Positions 48,817-52,015 of a stretch of DNA of 52,015 nt are shown here, piece after piece. Location of the stretch: positions 1 to 52,015 of the forward strand of contig CAIMTB010000629.1 in NCBI GenBank assembly GCA_903844265.1, read 5' to 3'. Position numbers and translations under genes: made by a program. This DNA comes from an uncultured Verrucomicrobiota bacterium (lineage in GTDB: Bacteria > Verrucomicrobiota > Verrucomicrobiia > Limisphaerales > CAIMTB01). How positions within the stretch are numbered: the stretch's first letter is position 1; the number at the start of each line of letters is the position of its first letter. Under the pieces are notes generated by a model that made no database searches, was not told the DNA's origin, and was given only the letters and a program-made list of their open reading frames with translations.

Positions 48817-50190
48817 TCAAGCAGAACCCACCCGCCGCCAGGTCCACCCCAGCCGACGCCGCGTCCCATCGGTCACTTTCGCCACCTCCCCAACGCGCAA
48901 ACCTTCGACCCAGAAGATCTCACCACCCGATGTCTCCGCCAGAACCCGCCCCCTCCGTTCCCCGGCCGGAACCCGCGCGTTGGTGAACAGGTCCTGCAGC
49001 TTCGCCGAGGCACCGAGCCCGATCGGCTGGAACCGATCCCCAGGCCGCCAATGCCGCACCCGGATCGACGGACCCACCGAATCGGCGTCGAACACCTCCC
49101 CGCTGCCGGCGATGCCCGCCACCCCCTCGCCCACCCTCGCAGTCCAGCCAACGTCGATCCCGCCAAAGCCAAACATCCCGCCGTCACCCGCGAGTTCGAC
49201 GAACTCCTCCTCGAAACGAAACACAGGCTCGTCATGGCCCGCACCCACGGCGCCCACGCGCCCGCCCGGGTCCCGGACAATCCGCCGCCCGGCATCCACC
49301 TGGATGACCCTCCCCGCGCCACACCGCAGCGCCTCGATCAGATCGAAACCCGGCGCGACCCGCATCCGCTCCAACTGCAACCGGACCACGTCGCGCTGCA
49401 CCGCTGTGACGAGCCCCTCGAACGCCACGCCCCGCGGATCCGCCAGCCACGCATCCGCCCATGACTCGACCGCCAGGGCCTGTTCCCGGAGGATGGATTG
49501 CTCCCTCGCCACGACCTTCTCCAGCGCCGGCTGATACCGCTCCCGCAACCACGGAATCAGCTCATGCCGGACCCGGTTCCGAAGAAACGCCGGGTCCGCA
49601 TTTGAAGCGTCGACCCGGAACCTCCATCCGAGGTCCGCCGCCGCTGATCCCAACCGGCTCCGCCGGAATCCCAGCAGCGGCCGCACGAGGACAAGGCCCG
49701 CATCCGCCGGGGACGGGTCGGTCGCCGACATCCCGGACAGCCCCGCGCCACCGCTTCCGCGCAGGAACCGCATCAGGAACAGCTCCGTCTGGTCGTCGGC
49801 GTGGTGGCCCATCGCGATTCGATCACATCCGTGATCCCTGGCCGCCCGTGCGAGAAACGCGTGACGCCAATGCCGCGCGACAGCCTCGAGCGAGTCCCCG
49901 GGTTGGACCGAGTCCGCGACCTCCAGGCTTTCGCAGACGACCCCCAGGCCCAATCGATGGGCTGTCTGCTCGACAAACCGCTGGTCGCCGTCCGATTCCT
50001 CCCCGCGCAACCGGTGGTTGAAATGGGCCACCAGAAGTCTCCAACCGTGGCCGGGAGCCAACGCCACGAGACCCTCGAGCATCACCATCGAATCCAGCCC
50101 GCCCGACACCGCCACGAGGCACGATCCGCCAGCCGGGATCAGCGAAGTGCCCGCCACGGCCTCCTCAAGTTCGAGCAGAAACGGATGCAC
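48817..50190 (-). CDS. tilS: tRNA(Ile)-lysidine synthetase
   Basis: A 457-residue enzyme that changes C34 of the CAU-anticodon tRNA-Ile to lysidine. The PP-loop is SGGLDS at residues 29-34 and is followed by LLVAHFNHRLRGEES and IAMGHHADDQTELFLMR. The linker and the C-terminal TilS domain follow (VRHWRPGDRFQPIGLGASAKLQDLF). The start is a GTG at 50188-50190. Length matches full-size TilS. A dispersed repeat lies upstream. Confidence 0.95.
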   Translation of the reverse strand: MHPFLLELEEAVAGTSLIPAGGSCLVAVSGGLDSMVMLEGLVALAPGHGWRLLVAHFNHRLRGEESDGDQRFVEQTAHRLGLGVVCESLEVADSVQPGDSLEAVARHWRHAFLARAARDHGCDRIAMGHHADDQTELFLMRFLRGSGGAGLSGMSATDPSPADAGLVLVRPLLGFRRSRLGSAAADLGWRFRVDASNADPAFLRNRVRHELIPWLRERYQPALEKVVAREQSILREQALAVESWADAWLADPRGVAFEGLVTAVQRDVVRLQLERMRVAPGFDLIEALRCGAGRVIQVDAGRRIVRDPGGRVGAVGAGHDEPVFRFEEEFVELAGDGGMFGFGGIDVGWTARVGEGVAGIAGSGEVFDADSVGPSIRVRHWRPGDRFQPIGLGASAKLQDLFTNARVPAGERRGRVLAETSGGEIFWVEGLRVGEVAKVTDGTRRRLGWTWRRVGSA

Positions 50191-50248
50191 CGCCGCAGAG
50201 TAGGTTGGGTCCGGACCGGCATCCCAGAAAAACGATGCGTCCTCCGGC

Positions 50249-50332
50249 TCTCGGCGGTAGGGCGGCCTCTCCGAGGGCGCCGCGCCTTGTTGCGTCCGCA
50301 GAGGACGGCGCGCAGCGGAGTGCGCGCCCCAG
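50249..50332 (-). repeat. Dispersed modular palindromic repeat, copy F
   Basis: On the minus strand it reads GGGCGCGCACTCCGCTGCGC, then CCGTCCTCTGCGGACGCAAC and GGCGCCCTCGGAGAGGCCGCC with CTACCGCCGAGAG. It sits in the 277-bp divergent gap between tilS and the epimerase gene. Confidence 0.8.
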
Positions 50333-50467
50333 CTTTAGCCTTTCACGCCTCGCATCGCGCCCTTACCGTCCGCGGCTCCGCGCTACGGCGCCACGGAAGG
50401 ATCAACGGATCACCCGGATGCATGGCAGCGCGGTCGGTCTCAGTCGGCGCGGAATCCGGAACCCAAT

Positions 50468-51469
50468 ATGGCTGAACGCATCCTGGTCATCGGCAGCAAT
50501 TCGTTCTCGGGGGCGAGCTTCGTGGCTCACGCCCTCGGTGACGGAGCTGACGTCGTCGGCATCAGCCGTTCCCCCGAACCCCATCCCGCGTTCCTTCCGT
50601 ACCGCTGGATCACCGACCCCGCCGTCCTCGCGAGGTTCCGATTCGCCCAACTCGACCTCAACCACGACACCGACCGCATCGCGGCGGAAGTCGCTGAATT
50701 CCGGCCCGATTACGTCGTCAATTTCGCCGCCCAGAGCATGGTCGCTGAAAGTTGGCTGAACCCCGACCACTGGTACCAGACCAACGTCGTCGCCAACGTC
50801 CGACTCCACGAGAAGCTCCGACGCTTCGATTTCATCCGTCGTTATGTCCACGTCTCGACCCCCGAGGTCTACGGCAGCTGCTCCGGCAACGTCACCGAGG
50901 ACGCCCCCTTCAACCCGAGCACGCCCTACGCCGCCTCCCGCGCCGGGTGCGACCTGCACCTGATGACGTTCTTCAAGAACTACAAGTTCCCGGTCGCCTT
51001 CACACGCGCCGCCAACGTCTTCGGCCCGGCCCAGCAACTCTACCGGATCATCCCCAGGACCATCCTTTTCATCCACCTCGGCCGTCGCCTCCAACTCCAC
51101 GGCGGAGGACATTCGGTCCGGTCATTCATCCACATCCGCGACGTCTCCGAAGGCACGCTCCGCGTCGCCCGCAATGGCACGCCCGGCCTCGCCTACCACC
51201 TGTCCACCCGCGTCAACCACTCGATCCGACAGGTGGTCGAACTCGTCTGCCGCAAGATGGGCGCCAACTTCCACGACGTCGTCGAAATCGTCGGGGACCG
51301 ACCCGGCAAGGACGCCGCCTACCTCCTCGACGCCACCCGTGCCCGGCAGACGCTGGGTTGGGACGACAAGATCTCCTTCGAAGCCGGCGTCGACGAAACC
51401 ATCGCCTGGGCCGGGCGCCACCTCGATTCACTCCGTCAACAGCCTCTCGATTACATCCACAGACCGTGA
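50468..51469 (+). CDS. NAD-dependent nucleotide-sugar epimerase/dehydratase (extended SDR, YxxxR type)
   Basis: A 333-residue extended short-chain dehydrogenase resembling dTDP-glucose and GDP-mannose 4,6-dehydratases. The nucleotide-binding motif is a variant, GSNSFSG. The conserved STPEVYGS segment is intact. The catalytic YxxxK motif reads YAASR: Tyr154 is present but Lys158 is replaced by Arg. The sugar-binding part has AANVFGPAQQLYRIIPR and RSFIHIRDVSEGTL. It probably takes part in surface polysaccharide synthesis. Its TGA overlaps the GTG of the next epimerase gene, so the two are co-translated. Confidence 0.92.
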   Translation: MAERILVIGSNSFSGASFVAHALGDGADVVGISRSPEPHPAFLPYRWITDPAVLARFRFAQLDLNHDTDRIAAEVAEFRPDYVVNFAAQSMVAESWLNPDHWYQTNVVANVRLHEKLRRFDFIRRYVHVSTPEVYGSCSGNVTEDAPFNPSTPYAASRAGCDLHLMTFFKNYKFPVAFTRAANVFGPAQQLYRIIPRTILFIHLGRRLQLHGGGHSVRSFIHIRDVSEGTLRVARNGTPGLAYHLSTRVNHSIRQVVELVCRKMGANFHDVVEIVGDRPGKDAAYLLDATRARQTLGWDDKISFEAGVDETIAWAGRHLDSLRQQPLDYIHRP

Positions 51470-52015
51470 CCACGACCCCTAGAATCCTCGTCACGGGCGG
51501 CTTCGGCTATGTCGGCAGCCGCCTCACCCCGCACCTGCTCGGCCTCGGATACCACGTCCGCGTGCTCGACCTGATGCTCTACACCCGGGCCGGCCTCGAT
51601 GCCCTCGAGCACTCGCCTTCGTTCCCCGGCTGGAAGTCGCGCTTCGAGCTGGTCCAGGCCGATCTGCGCGATCCGGTGGCCGTGGCCGAGGCGCTCAAGG
51701 GCATCGACCAGGTGATCCACCTCGGCGCCATCTCGAACGATCCCACCGGGGACATCGACGAAGTGCTCACGCGCCAGGTCAATTTCGACGCCATCGGGAT
51801 GCTCATCGCCCAGGCCAGGGCCGCTGGCGTGAAGCGGTTCATCAACGCATCCTCAAGTTCCGTCTTCGGCATCAAGGACGCCGCGGATGTGACCGAGGTC
51901 CTCGAGCCCGAACCGCTCACGTTCTACTCCAAGTACAAGGCCCTCTCCGAATGGCTGGTCACGGCGGCGGCGGCGCCGGATTTCTGCGCCGTCAACATCC
52001 GGCCCGCGACGATCT
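51466..52015 (+). CDS. NAD-dependent epimerase/dehydratase, cut by the window end
   Basis: The first 183 codons of an extended SDR enzyme, starting from a GTG that overlaps the stop of the previous gene (GTGA). The Rossmann motif is LVTGGFGYVGSRLTPHLL. HLGAISNDPTG, NASSSSVFGIK and the catalytic YSKYK (Tyr and Lys both present) follow. It resembles UDP-glucose 4-epimerase-like SDRs from sugar-nucleotide clusters. The C-terminal part lies outside the window. Together with its neighbour it likely makes an unusual activated sugar. Confidence 0.93.
   Translation, partial: MTTTPRILVTGGFGYVGSRLTPHLLGLGYHVRVLDLMLYTRAGLDALEHSPSFPGWKSRFELVQADLRDPVAVAEALKGIDQVIHLGAISNDPTGDIDEVLTRQVNFDAIGMLIAQARAAGVKRFINASSSSVFGIKDAADVTEVLEPEPLTFYSKYKALSEWLVTAAAAPDFCAVNIRPATI

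Overview
The window looks like a chromosomal segment of a high-GC member of the PVC group, most likely Verrucomicrobiota. This rests on the gene content: a prepilin-type protein with an H-x9-DG tail signature, a giant lamin-tail/CotH surface protein, a DUF6807 protein paired with a TAT-exported Gfo/Idh oxidoreductase, a TraR/DksA protein without zinc cysteines, and many short palindromic intergenic repeats. The placement is inferred from protein families; no rRNA or tRNA gene was seen.

Layout. 0.5-4.3 kb: prepilin-like protein, acyltransferase and a LysRS with an unusual C-terminal extension. 4.3-10.3 kb, minus strand: a Feo iron module (feoA-feoA-feoB) downstream of a PIG-L deacetylase / NagB-like isomerase / Gfo-Idh cluster that looks like amino-sugar metabolism. 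10.5-18.2 kb: a secreted alpha/beta hydrolase and the 1.8-kilo-residue CotH/lamin-tail protein. 18.3-28.4 kb, minus strand: peroxiredoxin, DUF456, an RND pump with its adaptor, a secreted protein that resembles a C25 peptidase lacking its catalytic residues, and an ABC exporter whose stop codon overlaps the start of that protein. 28.7-31.5 kb: YdcF/ElyC-like protein, a stand-alone Lon N-domain, then a dksA-like/rpmG/rpsR operon. 31.5-34.9 kb: a zinc uptake operon (znuA-znuC-znuB-zur) with a Zur-like operator on the znuA start. 35-46.5 kb: HAD phosphatase, membrane glycosyltransferase, asd, cinA, ferredoxin, M14 carboxypeptidase, DUF6807 lipoprotein and Gfo/Idh. 46.5-52 kb: membrane hydroxylase, aminotransferase, tilS and two overlapping nucleotide-sugar epimerase/dehydratase genes, the second cut by the window end.

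The most unusual layer is non-coding. At least five distinct hairpin repeat families lie between genes. One modular family has five copies, another is a 97-bp element with 26-bp inverted ends that may supply the start codon of the next gene, and one sits inside the zinc operon. Several genes have a -10-like hexamer only 8-12 nt before their start codon, which suggests leaderless transcripts. Most long antisense frames are by-products of high GC and are not listed.
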